A stretch of 64,000 nt of DNA from Hyperoodon ampullatus (GCA_949752795.1 OX457061.1:125684530-125748529); one strand, 5' to 3'; positions 33,246 to 51,961 are shown, counted from the stretch's first letter. Translations and numbers: made by a program. Notes: a model not told the origin generated them from the sequence alone.

Positions 33246-36200
33246 AAGAGTCTCAACCCATTTTTTAATGGGTTTTTTTTTTTGATGTTGAGTTGTATGA
33301 GTTCTTTGTATATTTTGGATATTAACTCCTTATAAAGTATAATATTTGCAAAATCTTCTCCCATTCAGTAGACTGCCTTATTGTTTTGTGGATAGTTTCC
33401 TTTGCTGTGCAAGTTTTTTAGTTTGATGTAGTTCTAAATGTTTATTTTTGCTTCCATTTTCCTTGTCTGAGGAGAGGTATCTAAAAAAATAGTGCTAAGA
33501 TTTCGAAGAGTATACTGCATATGTTTTATTCTAGGAGTTTTATGGTTTGAGGTCTTACATTTAAGTCTTTAATTCATTTTGAGTTTATTTTTGTATATGG
33601 TATGAGAAAGTAGTCCAGTTTGATTCTTTCGCATGTGGCTGTCGAGTTTTCCCAACAACCTTTATTGAAGAGGCTGACTTTTCCCTGTTGTATATTCTTG
33701 CCTCCTTTGTCTTAGATTAATTTGCCCATATTAGTGTGGATGCATTTCTGGGCTCTCTATTCTGTTCAGTTGATCTGTGTGTCCATTTTTGTGCCAGTAC
33801 TGTACTGTTTTGATTACTGTGGCTTTGTAGTATAGTTTGAAATCAGGGAGGGTGATACCTCCAACTTTGTTCTTCTTTTTCAAGATTGTTTTGGCTATTT
33901 CGGGCCTTTTATATTTCCATACAAATTTTAGAATTATTTGTTCTAGTTCTTTGAAAAATGCCATTGGTATTTTGATAGGGATTGTATTGAATCTGTAGAT
34001 TCCCTTGGGGAGAATGGTCATTTTTACAATATTGAGTCTTCCAATCCATGAGCACAGTATATCTTCCCATTTGTTTGTGTCATCTTCAGTTTCTTTCATC
34101 ATTGTCATAGTTTTCTAAATACAGGTCTTTTACTGATACCTCCTTAGTCATATTTATTTCTAGGTATTATATTCTTTTTGCCACAGTTGTAAATGAGATT
34201 TTTTTCTTAATTTCTCTGATAGTTCATTGTTAGTGTATAGAAATGCAACAGATTTCCGTATATTAATTTTGTATCCTGCACCTTTACTCAATTCATTTAT
34301 TAGTTTTAATAGCTTTTTGATGGTGTCTGTAGGATTTTCTATATATCAGGTATTTCTAGTATCATGTCATATGCAAACAGTGATAGTTTTACTTCTTCCT
34401 TTCCAACTTGGATTCCTTTTATTTCTTCTTCTTGTATGATTGCTTTGGCTAGCAAAGCTACCAGTTGCTTTGATTTGACTTCCAATACTATGTCGAATAA
34501 AAATGGCAATATTTGGCATCCTTGTCTTGCTCCTGATCATAAAGCAAATCCTTTCAGCTTTTCACTGTTGAGTATGCTGTTGGCTGTAGGTTCATATATG
34601 ACTTTTATTATGTTGAGGTATGTTCCCTCTATACCCATTTTGCTGAGAGTTTTTATAGATGGATGTTGAATCCTGTCAAAAGCTTTTTCTTCATCTATTG
34701 AGATGATCGTATGGTTTTTATTCTTCAGTTTTTTTCATATGGTGTATCACATTGGTTGATTGGCAGATATCTCACCAGCCTTGCTTCCCTGAGTTAAATC
34801 CCACCTGATCATGGTATATGATTCTTTTAATGTATTGTTGAATTTGGTTTGCTTATATTTTGTTGAGGATTTTTGCATCTGTGTTCATCAGTGATGTTGA
34901 CCCTTAAAAGTGATATTTTCCTTTTTTGTGGTATCTTTGTCTGGTTTTGGTATCAGGTGATGTTGGCCTTGTAGAATGAGTTCAGAAGTGTTCCTTCCTC
35001 TTCAGTTTTCTTTGACTAGCTTGAGAAGGATAGGTGTTAACTCTTCCTTAAGTGTTTTGTAGAATTCACCTATGAAGCTGCCTGGTTGTGGACTTCTGTT
35101 TGTTGGGAGATTTTTGATTAGTGATTCAATTTAATTATTGTTGAGTAGTCTTTTCATACTTTTTTTCCTTCCTGTTTCAGTCTTGGGAGGTTGTATGTTT
35201 CTAGAAATGTATCCATTTCTTTTAGGTTGTCTATTTTATTGGTATAAAATTATGTATAGTAATCACTTATGATCTTTTGTATTTCTGTGGTATCATTGTA
35301 ACTTCTCTTTCATTTCAGATTTTATATATTTTTCTCTCTATTCATAAGTCTGGCTAGAGGTTTAGCAATTTTCTTTATTTTTTCAAAGATCCAACTCTTA
35401 GTTTCATTTATCGTTTCTATTTTATTTTAGTCTCTATTTCATTTATTTCTGCTGTGAACTCTGTTTTTTCCTTCTACTGACTTTGGGTTTTGTTCTTTTC
35501 GTAGTTCCTTTTGGTGTAAGGTTAGATGGTTTATTTGAGATTTCTTGTTTCCTGAGATAGTCTTGTATTGCTATAAACTTCCCTCTTAGAACTGCTTTTG
35601 CTGTGTCTCACGGATTTTGGATCATTGTATTTTTGTTTTCATTTGTCTCCAGGTATTTTTTGATTTCATGTTTAATTTCTTTAGTGATGTATTTGTTGTT
35701 TAGTAACATATCCGCATTTTTAATTTTTTTGCAGTTTTTTTCTTGTAATTGATTTCTAATCTCTGTTGTGATCAGAAAAGATGCTTGATATGATTTCACT
35801 CTTCTTAAATTTATTGAGACTTGTTTTGTGGCCTAGCATATGATGTATCTTGGAGAATGTTCCATGTGTGCTTGAAGAATGTGTGTTCTGCTTTTGGATA
35901 GAACGTTCTATATATATCGCTTAAGTCCATGTGATCTGATGTGTCATTTAAGGCCATTGTTTCCTTATTGATTTTCTGTCTGGGTAATCTGTCCATTGAT
36001 GTAAGTGGGGTGTTAAATTTGCCTACTGTTACTGTGTTTCTGTCAGTTTCTTCCTTTATGTTTGTTAATATTTGCTTTAGGTATTTAGGTGCTCCTATGT
36101 TGGGTGCATATATATTGACAATTGTTATATCTTCTTGTTAGATTGATCCCTTTATCGTTGTCTATTGTTATTCTTTGTCTCTTGTTACAGTCTTTGTTTT

Positions 36201-36498
36201 AGAGTCTGTTGTCTACTATAAGTATAGCTACCCCAGCTTTCTTTCCGTTTCCCTTTGCATGGAACACCTTTTTTCATCCTCTCACTTTCAGTCTGTGTGT
36301 GTCTTAGCTCTGAAGTGAGTCTCTTGTAAGGCAGCATACATGCTGTGTCTTTTGATTGGAGCATTTAGTCCATTTACATTTAAATTAATTATTGATAGGT
36401 GTGTACTTATTGCTGTTTTGTTAATTGTTTTCTCGTTCTTTTTTAAGTTCTTTTTTTGTTTGTTTGCTCTCTTCCCTTGTGATTTGATGGCTATCTTT

Positions 36499-36620
36499 TT
36501 TTTTTTTCCTTTGGCTGTGCAATGTGCCTTGTGCAGTCTTACTTCCCTGACAGGGATTGAACCTGGGCCCATGGCAGTGAAGGTGCCAAGTCCTACCACT
36601 GGACTGCCAGGGAATTCCCT
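36499..36620 (-). mobile_element. Short tRNA-derived SINE nested in L1
   Basis: Poly-T tail, 'ggctgtgcaatgtgccttgt', reversed head 'ggactgccagggaattccc'. Duplication TGATGRCTATCTTT at 36485-36498 and 36621-36634. Confidence 0.92.
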
Positions 36621-36739
36621 TGATGACTATCTTTAGTGTTATGTTTGGACGCCTTTCTCTTTTTTGTATATCTATCTATTATATGTTTGGTTAGTGGTTA
36701 CCATGAAGTTCATATATAACAACCCCCTTCCCTCCCTAA

Positions 36740-36835
36740 CCCTCTCTCCCCACTGTCTCTCTCTCTCTCTCTCGCCCTCCCTCCCCCCCCATATATATAT
36801 GCACACACATATATATGTGTGTGTGTGTATGTACT
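36740..36835. repeat. Low-complexity (CT)n / C-rich / (TA)n / (TG)n cluster
   Basis: Successive (CT)n at about 36757-36774, C8 at 36784-36791, (TA)n, (CA)n and (TG)n tracts. Confidence 0.85.
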
Positions 36836-37384
36836 ATGATTATTTTAAGTTGATGATCACTTAAGTCCTAATGCATTCTAACAATTTTGTGTTTTTTCTC
36901 CCTACCCCCCAAATTGAATGCTTTGGTCTTCATTTTTTTTTTTTTTTTTTTTGCATCTTTTTGTTTAGGTATCCCTTAACTACTTATTGTGGATATAGAT
37001 GATTTTACAACTTTTCTTTTTTAACCTTCCTGCTAGCTTTATAAGTGGTTTATCTACTACTTTTACAGTATGTTTGCCTTTACCAATAAGATTTTTCCTT
37101 TTGTAATTTTCATATTTCTAGTTATGGTCTTTTCTTTTCCACTTGGAGAAGTCTTTGTACATTTCTTGTAAAGCCAGTTTAGTGGTGCTGAACTCTTTTC
37201 ATTTTTGCCTTTCTGTAAAACTTTTTATCTCTCCTTCAGATCTGAATGATAGCCTTGCCAGGTAGAGTATTTTGGGTTATAGGGTTTTTCCTTTCATCAT
37301 TTTGAATGTATTCTGCTACTCCCTTCTGGCCTGCAAAGATCAGCTGATGATCTTTTGGAAGTTCTCTTGTACATAACTAGTTGC

Positions 37385-37583
37385 CTTTTTTTTTTTTAAG
37401 ATTTTTTTGATATGGACCATTTTTTAAAGTCTTTATTGAATTTGTTACAACACTGCTTCTGTTTTATGTTTTGGTTTATTTGGCCGCGAGGCATGTGGGA
37501 TCTTAACTCCCTGACCAGGGATCGAACCCGCAGCCTCTGCATTGGAAGGCGAAGTCTTAACCACTGGACAACCAGAGAAGTCC
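37385..37583 (-). mobile_element. tRNA-derived SINE (artiodactyl/cetacean) nested in L1
   Basis: Body 'ggccgcgaggcatgtgggat' and 'ccctgaccagggatcgaacc', reversed head 'ggacaaccagagaagtccc'. Duplication CATAACTRGTTGC at 37372-37384 and 37584-37596. Confidence 0.9.
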
Positions 37584-37614
37584 CATAACTGGTTGCTTTT
37601 CTTTTGCTGCTTTT

Positions 37615-37935
37615 TAAAAAAAAATTTATTTATTTTGGCTGTGTTGGGTCTTCGTTGCTGTGCATGGGTTTTTTTCTAGTTGCGGCGAGCGGGGGCCACT
37701 CTTCTTTGCAGTGTGTGGACCTCTCTTTGCGATGGCTTCTCCTGTCGTGGAGCATGGGCTCCAGGTGCACGAGCTTCAGTAGTTGTGGTTTGCGGGCTCT
37801 AGAGCGCAGGCTCAGTAGTTGTGGTGCATGGGCCCAGTCACTCTGTGGCATGTGGGATCCTCCCGGACCAGGGCTTGAACCCATGTCCCCTGCATTGGTG
37901 GGTGGACTGTTAACCACTGCTCCACCAGGGAAGCC
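37615..37935 (-). mobile_element. CHR SINE (long subfamily) nested in L1
   Basis: Reversed head 'ccaccagggaagcc'. Perfect duplication TTCTTTTGCTGCTTTT at 37599-37614 and 37936-37951. Only about 30 bp from the previous SINE. Confidence 0.94.
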
Positions 37936-40007
37936 TTCTTTTGCTGCTTTTAAGGTTCTGTCTTAATCTTTAATTTTTGCCATTTTCATTTTCACATTTC
38001 TTGCTGTGGACCTCTTTGGGTTTATCTTGTTGGGGACTGTCTGTACTTCTTGGACCTGGATATGTTTTCTTTCCCAGGTTAGGGAAATGTTTGGCTATTA
38101 TTTCTTCAAATAAGTTCTCTTCCCCTTTCTCTGTCTCTTCTCCTCCTGGGACCCCTTATAATGCTAATGTTAAACATTGGATGTTGTCTTAGCGGTTTCT
38201 TAAACTATCTTCATTTTTAAAAATTACTTTTTCTTTTTTCTCTTCAGCTGGGTGATTTCAACTACTCTGTCTTCCAGTTCGTTCATCTGTTCCTCTATAT
38301 TGTCTAATCTACTGTTTATTCCTTTTAGTGTATTTTTTATTTCAGTGATTGTATTTTTTATATTTGTTGGGTTTTTTCCTTGTGTTTTTTAACTCCTTGT
38401 CACACTTCTAAGAGTGTTCATCCATTTTTCTCCTGAATTTATTGAGCATCTGTATGATCATGACCTTGAACTCTTTATTGGGTAGATTGCTTATCTCCAT
38501 TTTGCTTAGTCCTTCTGGGGTTTTGTCTTGTTTCTTCCTATGGTATGTATTCCTCTGTCTCCTCATTTTACTGAATTATCTGTCTTTATTTCTATGAATT
38601 AGGTAGGTCCATTGTGTTTCCCAATCTTGGACAAGTGGCTTTGTGTAGGAGTTGTCCTATGGGGCCCAGTGGCACACTCCTCTTTGGTCACAAGAACTAT
38701 GTGGAGTGTCCCTTATGTGGGCCCTTCTTTTTTGGTGGGGCTGCCCTGTGGCCTGGTTGATTGTCAGGTCTTGCCTCCTGTGATGGCTGCCACTGGTGGG
38801 TGGGGCTGGGTACTAGCGGAGCTGACTACAGGTCCCCAGGGGGTGGCCTCCAGGGCTGTTGCCATCTGGTTAGTGGTTGGGTAAGCTCCTGTTGCTAATA
38901 GGCTAGAGGGCGGACTCCAAGCTGGCTTTTGTACCATCAGTGTCTTCGTGGAAGAACAGATTTCCAAAAGTGGCTGCTGCAAGCGTCTGTATCCCCAGGG
39001 GAGTCCCAGTGGCCCTCCTGCCTCTCTGGGGGCTCTCCAAGATTAGCAGGTGGGTTTGATATAAGCTTCTATCAAATTATTGCCCCTCAGAGCTGTATCT
39101 CAGAGTGGGTGAGATTTTGTGTGCGCCCTCTAAAAGTAGAGTCTTTTTTTCCTGCAGCACTCTGGCTCTCTTGTATGCAAGCTCTGCTGGCCTTCAAAGC
39201 CAGGTGTTCTGGGGGCTCATCAACCTGGTGCAGGAGCCCTGGGCTGGGGAGCCTCATGTGGGGCTTGAACCCCTTGCTTCTCGGGGAGAACCTCTGCATT
39301 TGTGATTATCCTCCCATTTGTGGGTTACCTGCCCATGGCTGTGCATCTTATCTATACCGGCTCTCCACCACTCCTACCCATCCCATTGTGGTTCCTTCTT
39401 TGCACCTTCAGTTGCAGAAAATCTTTTCTGCCGTTCTTCCGGTTGTTCTTATAGGTAGCTGCTCTTTAAGTAGTTGTACTTTTGGTGTGTTTGTGGGAGG
39501 AGGTGAGCTCAGGATCTTCTTACTCTGCCATCTTGGCCACACCCCCCTAAATTAAATATTTATTATTTTTAGATTAACAAAGTGAATTCCTGTATCTTCA
39601 CAGTATGTGTGATCTTGCCAATAGGCAGTGCTAGAGGTTGCTTTTGGGACACGTTTTCTCTCCCTTCCTCTCCCTCCATCTGTCCTCCTCCCCTTCCCTT
39701 CACTTCTTTAAGCTTTCCCTACCTAACCTGTTGTACTCGCTTCTGTCTCCACCACTCTACTGAAGTTACTCTTGCTGAAGCTAACAACCGTAATCAAGTA
39801 TCTTACGGTATTTGGTACAGTAAGTTTCTAAGTGTGATACCGATGGCAGAAATATAAAGAAGACATTAATAAATTTGTTCACATCAAAATAAACTTTTGT
39901 ATTTCAATAAAATTGAAGACAAATGGCATATAAGCAAAAAAAAATTCATGCTGGAGAAGGGCTAACATCGTCATTAAAGAAGCTTCTACAGACTAATGAA
40001 AAGAAGA

Positions 40008-42436
40008 TGAACTTGAAGATGGTGGAGTGGTGGGATGTGGAACTCACCTCCTCCCACAAGTACATCAGAAATACATCTGTAGGACTTCCCTGGTGGGCAC
40101 AGAGGTTAAGAATCTGCCTGCCAATGCAGGGGACGCGGGTTCGAGCCCTGGTCCGGGAAGATCCCACATGCTGCGGAGCAACTAAGCCCATGCACCACAA
40201 CTACTGAGCCTGTGCTCTAGAGCTCGCAAGCCACAACTACTGAGCCCGCTCGCCTAGAGCCCGTGCTCTGCAATGAGAAGCCACCACAATGAGAAGCCCA
40301 CACACCGCAATGAAGAGTAGCCCCTGCTCGCTGCAACTAGAGAAAGCCTGCGCGCAGCAACAAAGACCCAACACAGCCAAAACTAAATAATAAATTTTAA
40401 AAAATACGTCTATATGTGAAACTATTCTCATGGAATACCTACTGAAAGCTGGCAGAAAATCTCATACAACCAAAGCTGCAGTAAAGATCCCCAAGTAATT
40501 AAATAGGACAAAGGGAAAAGGGAGATGAGGAATTGGGATGGGGCCTGCCCGCTGGAAGGGAGCTGTGAAAGGGGAAATGCTCCCTCGCTCTGGGAACCTC
40601 CTTTACCGGCTGGGAGGTTCGGTGGGACAGATAGGGAGCTTCAGAGGCTTGAGAGGACAGTGTGGAAGCCGCCTGCTGTCCTGCAGGGTAGAGGGAGTGC
40701 AGCACAGATGGTCTTGGCCATGCCGCTGCACTTTCCAGCCTGTGATGCACCTGCTGGTGTGTGAAGCAACTGGGTGCTGCAACTCAGGCTTCAGCAGACA
40801 GACCTGGGGAGGGACTCAGGTTGGGTGCATGGAGGCAGCCCGAGGGGCCTGGAGTGTGGCACAGGACACAACTGAGGGTGCGCACAGCAGGAGCGTGGGC
40901 CCGCCGTAGGAGCCTGTTGTCCGTGCATAAAGGGAGGGATGTGGGCTGCCTTAGCAGCCCATTATCAGCATGCTCACAGCAGGCATGGCTCTGGCTGCCG
41001 TGGACTTTGTGCAGTTTGTGGGCGTGCACACAGAAGTGGGGCTGAAATCAGAGCCAGTCACCGGTCCTCCCACAGTGGGTCCCAGGCTGTGGCTGTGGCG
41101 GGCTCTCGTGGTGGTGCGTGGGTTTTGGGACAACTCATGCATGCCTAAGGGACGTCCACAGTGGCCCTGAGGTGGCCCCTGAGGGCAGCACTAGCACTAG
41201 TTCACTAACAGTTCACGAACAGTGAAGTCTGTGCGTGTGCACACGGGTGGCATCACAGAGTTGCATGTCCTGGTGGAGAGCTCCTGGGGGGGAGCACACA
41301 CTGGCTCCTGGTGCTCCAGCCCCTCACTCCTCGTAGTGCAGCTCGGAACTGGATCTGGGGGCTTCGACTGTGACAGCTGAGGAGCAGACCCTGTCCCTGA
41401 CAGGGCTGTGACAACTACAGGGCAGAGAAGAGGCCCCACGCAGTATCCACTGCAGGTTCTAGTCACCACAACACCAGACACACCCCTTATCAAGGGGACA
41501 AGGGCCAGCACACCCTGAGGAAAGACGTGGCAAGCATCCACACTAAAAACAGACTTCACACCAAAAATAATTGGGCTCACACAGTCTACACAGGGACACT
41601 CCCACATAAAAACAGCTCTGTGAGACCACGATAGATAACTGTTTCTCTTAAATTCTTAGAGTCAGAGAAATTTAACTAAAATGAAAAAGCAGAGGAACTA
41701 CTCCCAAGTAAAAGAACAAGAGAAATCCCCTGAAGGAACAAACAATGAAACAGACCTCTCCAGTCTACCAGACCCTGATTTAGAAAAGGAGGTAATAAAA
41801 ATGCTGAAGGAGTTAAGAAAGATTATTGATAGAAATGCAGATCACTGTAACAAGCAACTAGGAACTATAAAGAGGATGCAATGTTTATAGCAGCACTGTT
41901 TATAATAGCCAAGACATGGAAGTAACCTAAGTGTCCATCGACAGATGAATGGATAAAGCAGATGTGGTACGTATATACAGTGGAATTGTATATATTACTC
42001 AACCATAAAAAAAAATGAAATATGCCATTTGCAGCAACATGGATGGACCTAGAGATTATCATACTAAGTGAAGTAAGATGGAGACAAATATCATAAGATG
42101 TCACTTATGTGGAATCTAAAAAATGATACAGATGAACTTACTGACAAAACAGAAATAGACTCACAGACATAGAAAACAAAATTGTGGTTACCAAAGGGGA
42201 AACAGGGGTGGCAGGGACAAATTAAGAGTTTGGGATTAGCAGATACAAGCTACTGTATACAAAATAGATAAACAACAAGGACCTACTGTATAGCACAGGG
42301 AACTATATTCCTAATCCTGTAAACACCTATAATGGAAGAGAATCTGAAAATATGTATACATGTATCTGGAATGCTTTGTTGTGCACCTGAAATTTACACA
42401 GTATTGTAATCAACTATACGTCAATTAAAAAACAAT
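40008..42436 (+). mobile_element. Internally deleted L1 retrotransposon
   Basis: The 5' end (gaagatggtggagtggtggg) is present, then 5'UTR (with SINE 40082-40401), then the ORF1 start at 41681 (MKKQRNYSQVKEQEKSPEG), open for 69 codons. At about 41878 the sequence jumps to the far 3' part of ORF2 ('agcactgtttataatagcca') and runs to the A-rich 3' end. Flanked by AAAGAAGA at 40000-40007 and 42437-42444. Confidence 0.85.
40082..40401 (+). mobile_element. CHR SINE (long subfamily) in the L1 5'UTR
   Basis: Head 'ggacttccctggtgggcaca', body with 'ccacaactactgagcc', tail AATAATAAATTTT. Duplication AAATACRTCTRTA at 40069-40081 and 40402-40414. Confidence 0.93.
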
Positions 42437-42639
42437 AAAGAAGACTATCCCAGTAGAAAATGGACAAAGAACCTGAATGAATAGTTCAAAAGAGAAGAAA
42501 TGCAGCAGTTCAGAAATGTGGAAGAATTTTTCAGATTCATTAGTGAGCAAAGGAACTTATGAAACAAAGCGAGGCACTGCTTCCCCCATCCAACATAATG
42601 AATAACAGTAAGGATAGATTGTGACACAGTGCTCACTGT

Positions 42640-42870
42640 GTGTAGGTCACTGTTCTCCAGACATTAATGAAGTTGACTAATCCTCCCAGCAGCTCTGTCA
42701 GCAGGTCCTGTTGTTGGCCACATTGTCCAGATGAACAAACTGTGCCACTTAAAGATAAGTAACTTGTCCAAGGTCAAATAGCAAATAAGTGCTAAACCAG
42801 GATTTAAACCCAGGCTCTCTGACTCTAAGGTTTTAGTGCTCTTTGACTACTACCCTTTATTGCCTCTGAA
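42640..42870 (-). repeat. MIR fragment
   Basis: 'cttgtccaaggtcaaatagc' and 'aaacccaggctctctgactc' are the MIR core read on the reverse strand. Confidence 0.7.
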
Positions 42871-43457
42871 AGATTTTAATAAATAACTACTGTTAAAAGA
42901 GTGCGTAGGAACAGGCACTTTTATTCACTGCTGGTCAGAATGCAAGCAAGCTAGTAGGTGTTTCTGTAAGACAAGCAGTGTGTTTGAAAGCTTTAACATG
43001 TGCATATTCTTTGAACTCACAGTGTGTACTATGGAAATCTTTATAATGAGTACATAAAAATGTATGTACAGAAATTTAATCTGAAGTTCTTTTATAATAG
43101 CAAACACTGTAAACAGCTTAAATGTCTAACAAGAGAGGATTAGTTAAATAACTTTGGGAAATAGTCTTGCTAAGCTTGTATTCTTATTGCAGGTAGTAAA
43201 GTAATGCTGCTAATTAATTAGTTCATGTAGGAAAAGGTTTGCTTCTTCCTCCATTAAGTATGTACAGTATTTGACTTTCCAAAGTATTCTTATAAGATTG
43301 AAATGTCACTGGTTTTCTCTTTTTAGCTATCTCTAGATTGCATGACTAAAATTGAGGTAAAGTTTATTTAACCTTCAGTAAAGATTTTATATAACTTTTT
43401 TTAAGTAAGCAAATCACTGAGGAATAGAATTTGAATTAAATATTATAATTGTTATAG

Positions 43458-43688
<231 letters not shown>

Positions 43689-43994
43689 TAGAAGTCTGGT
43701 TACAAGAGCGAATAAAAAAATATATGGCAATGCATGACCTAAAGTGAAAGACTGCCGTAATCACAGAGAGAACCACTAATGTCAGAAGAGTCTGTAAATC
43801 CTTTCAGATTTTTTTCTGTGATGTGTGGTTATGTTTATGTGTTTAAAAAAGATACCTCACCTACTGTTCTGTGACTTAATCTGGTTTGAACATCTTAAAA
43901 TGTTTTTGTTATATTTGTGCTTTCAACTTATTCTTTTTATTTTCTAGCTATATTTTAGTATTTGGGCTGTGCTTCATTGATAGCATTATTATTT

Positions 43995-47877
<3,883 letters not shown>

Positions 47878-47890
47878 AACAGGAAGTCTT

Positions 47891-48188
47891 TTTTTTTTTT
47901 TAATTTATGTATTTATTTATTTATTTTGGGCTGTGTTGGGTCTTCTTTTCTGTACAAGGGCTTTCTCCAGTTGTGGCAAGCGGGGGCCACTCTTCATCAC
48001 AGTGCGCGGGCCTCTCACTATCGCAACCTCTCGTTGCGGAGCACAGGCTCTAGACGCACAGGCTCAGCGGCCATGGCTCACGGGCCCAGTTGCTCTGTGG
48101 CATGTGGGACCTTCCCAGACCAGGGCTCGAACCTGTGTCTCCTGCATTAGCAGGCAGATTCTCAACCACTGTGCCACCAGGGAAGCCC
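47891..48188 (-). mobile_element. CHR SINE, mosaic of long and short subfamilies
   Basis: The left part has the long-subfamily tail ('ggctgtgttgggtcttcttt'), the right part the short-subfamily body ('cctctcgttgcggagcacag', 'cagcggccatggctcacggg'). Duplication AACRGGAAGTCTT at about 47878-47890 and 48189-48201. Confidence 0.9.
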
Positions 48189-48201
48189 AACGGGAAGTCT
48201 T

Positions 48202-48747
48202 AAAGATGAGCTGTCCTGTGTATAGGGTGTATATGGCAGCTTAGGCCCTGTCTGATTTCTACTCTGACATCCTTAATAGGCACGTTTTTAAGCCTAATGC
48301 TGTCTCCTTGTCCTGAGAAGACGCTTTGCAACTCCAGGCAGCGCCTGCATCCAAAAGACGCCAAAAGAAGGGTCAAGGGCAGCAGCAGCAGCTTGCTCTT
48401 GTCTGTTCCTGTGACCAGACGAGCCAGTGCTTTCTCAGAAGCCACTGTTCAGATTTCCTCTTAGATCTTAGTGACCGATATGGGGTCAGTGACCACCTCT
48501 AACTGTAGGGGAGACTGGGAATTAGGGAATCTGGGTTTTTTTTCAGCTTCTCAAGTGAGAGGCAGTGAAGGGAGAAAAGCGTTAGAATTACAGGGTTAGC
48601 CTGCCAGCAGTGCGTGCTTCGCTGAGAGGTCATGGTTCGTGTCCTTTCTTAAACTCTCGGTCATTTTCTAACATGCCTTGAGGCTTTGTCACTTGCCTTG
48701 TCACTTGTCTTTTTGCCTCAATTTCAAGCAGTTTCTAGGTGGTCATT
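48202..48747. other. Unassigned NEK1 intron sequence
   Basis: No exon or repeat recognised. Includes a short 'agcagcagcagc' tract at 48381-48392. Confidence 0.45.
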
Positions 48748-48762
48748 ATGTTGGGTTTTTTT

Positions 48763-48965
48763 TTTTTTTTTTTGCGGTACGCGGGCCGCTCACCGCCGCG
48801 GCCTCTCCCATTGCGGAGCGCAGGCTCCAGACGCGCAGGCTCAGCGGCCATGGCTCACGGGCCCAGCCGCTCCGCGGCACGTGGGACCCTCCCGGACCGG
48901 GGCACGAACCCACCTGCCCTGCATCGGCAGGCGGACTCTCAACCACCGCGCCACCAGGGAAGCCC
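48763..48965 (-). mobile_element. CHR SINE (short subfamily), CpG-rich young copy
   Basis: Very high CpG content and an uninterrupted poly-T tail. Perfect duplication ATGTTGGGTTTTTTT at 48748-48762 and 48966-48980. Confidence 0.95.
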
Positions 48966-48980
48966 ATGTTGGGTTTTTTT

Positions 48981-50761
<1,781 letters not shown>

Positions 50762-50943
50762 TAGCACGTGGGAGACTGGCTCTTACTCCGTAAGTGTTGT
50801 TGAGAATTCATTCAGCGCTTGTTTGTTTGTACACGAGTATTAACTGGACGCCTACTCCAGCTCTCGTGACCACCTCCTGAGTTCAGGTCCCATCTTGTTT
50901 CCGTCTGTGGCGATGCCACTATGTGTGTCGTATACGTCATGTC

Positions 50944-50947
<4 letters not shown>

Positions 50948-50979
<32 letters not shown>

Positions 50980-50980
50980 C
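50948..50980. repeat. (TG)n microsatellite
   Basis: About 15 uninterrupted GT units, just downstream of the NEK1 exon at 50658-50755. Confidence 0.95.
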
Positions 50981-51499
50981 TATTTTTATGCGGGTAGCTG
51001 ATTGATTACTCTGTATGCTGTCAGTTGGCTTACTGCCGCCTGATCTTAGAATGTGGCTTTGCCGGTAACTCCAGCTCTAGAAGCCTTGCCCTGCAACTGC
51101 GTGAAATCCAGTCTTCGTTGTGATTTCAAGGATCTCTAAAATATGAGCTATTCTACATATGCAGTCTTGTTTCCTGTTCCCTAGTGTGCACCCTTTTTCA
51201 TTGATGTACCAGATATTTATCGCGCGTTCATTTTGTGGTTGGCACCGGGACACAGGTTTATACCTCTCATTCTTCTTCCTGTGTATTTATTCTGATTATT
51301 TATTTTATTTTGGTAGTACCTTCTCCCCTGCACCCCTGACTCTGTTACTAATATTTTACCATTTTTTAAAAAACTCAGCTCAAGTCCCAGTGTCTTCTTT
51401 AGATTTTCCATAGGCACTCTGATTTTCCATGATCTTTTCTTTCTCTGAATTCCTATTGCGTTTCTCATTATCACCCATCCTTAATTTTAATTGCAGGCT

Positions 51500-51700
51500 A
51501 TTACGTAGGAGAATGGAGGGAGCTCTGTGCTAGGAGTGTTGCATTTGTTGTCTCTTTTAATTCTTAAATCCCCCTGTGAATTAGCGTACTGTAGTTTTCT
51601 CTATTTAATAGGTAAGAAATCTAAGGTTAAGTAGCTTGCCCAAGATCACAGTTGGTGTTTGAACCTACCCCTATCTAACAGCAGAGTTTATAAAATGTTC
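51500..51700 (-). repeat. MIR/L2 fragment
   Basis: 'agcttgcccaagatcacagt' and preceding 'aggtaagaaatctaaggtta' match the MIR core on the reverse strand. Confidence 0.6.
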
Positions 51701-51961
51701 TTTTTACAAACTTAAATTGTAAAATTATTCAGAGGTTTGGAGATGGAAAGCCGTCTTCCCCCGCTCTTCTGTCCCTGAGATTACCACTGCTTTTGGTTTG
51801 GTGTGCTTTCTTTTTCATATTGAACATACACGTGTATACACTGAGGCACGCGTATTCAGAAATGGGAGAGTATACATACCATGCTCTGTCTTGCTTTTGT
51901 CGCTTAAAAATTATCTTGATTACATTGACATGTCGGTCCACATAGATCAGTTGTATAAGGT

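Larger units (their letters stand above)
31975..39547 (-). mobile_element. Full-length fossil L1 retrotransposon, reverse orientation
   Basis: Reading right to left: 5' end at 39547 (G-run, then GCCAAGATGGC, the YY1-type site, at 39537-39527), 5'UTR to about 38.57 kb, ORF1 region (about 38.57-36.6 kb), ORF2 start near 36.43 kb (motif INLNVNGLNAPIKRH), then reverse transcriptase and C-terminal parts (e.g. 34108-33731), and 3'UTR to about 31975. Many stops and frameshifts make it inactive. Five SINEs interrupt it. Confidence 0.88.
39800..43180 (+). mobile_element. Old L1 remnant, + strand, hosting a later L1
   Basis: Pieces outside the inserted L1 read as diverged ORF2: 'agacattaataaatttgttc' and 'aaagaagcttctacagacta' on the left; 'aatggacaaagaacctgaat' and 'ctttgaactcacagtg' on the right. 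Also interrupted by a MIR at about 42640-42870. Confidence 0.6.
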
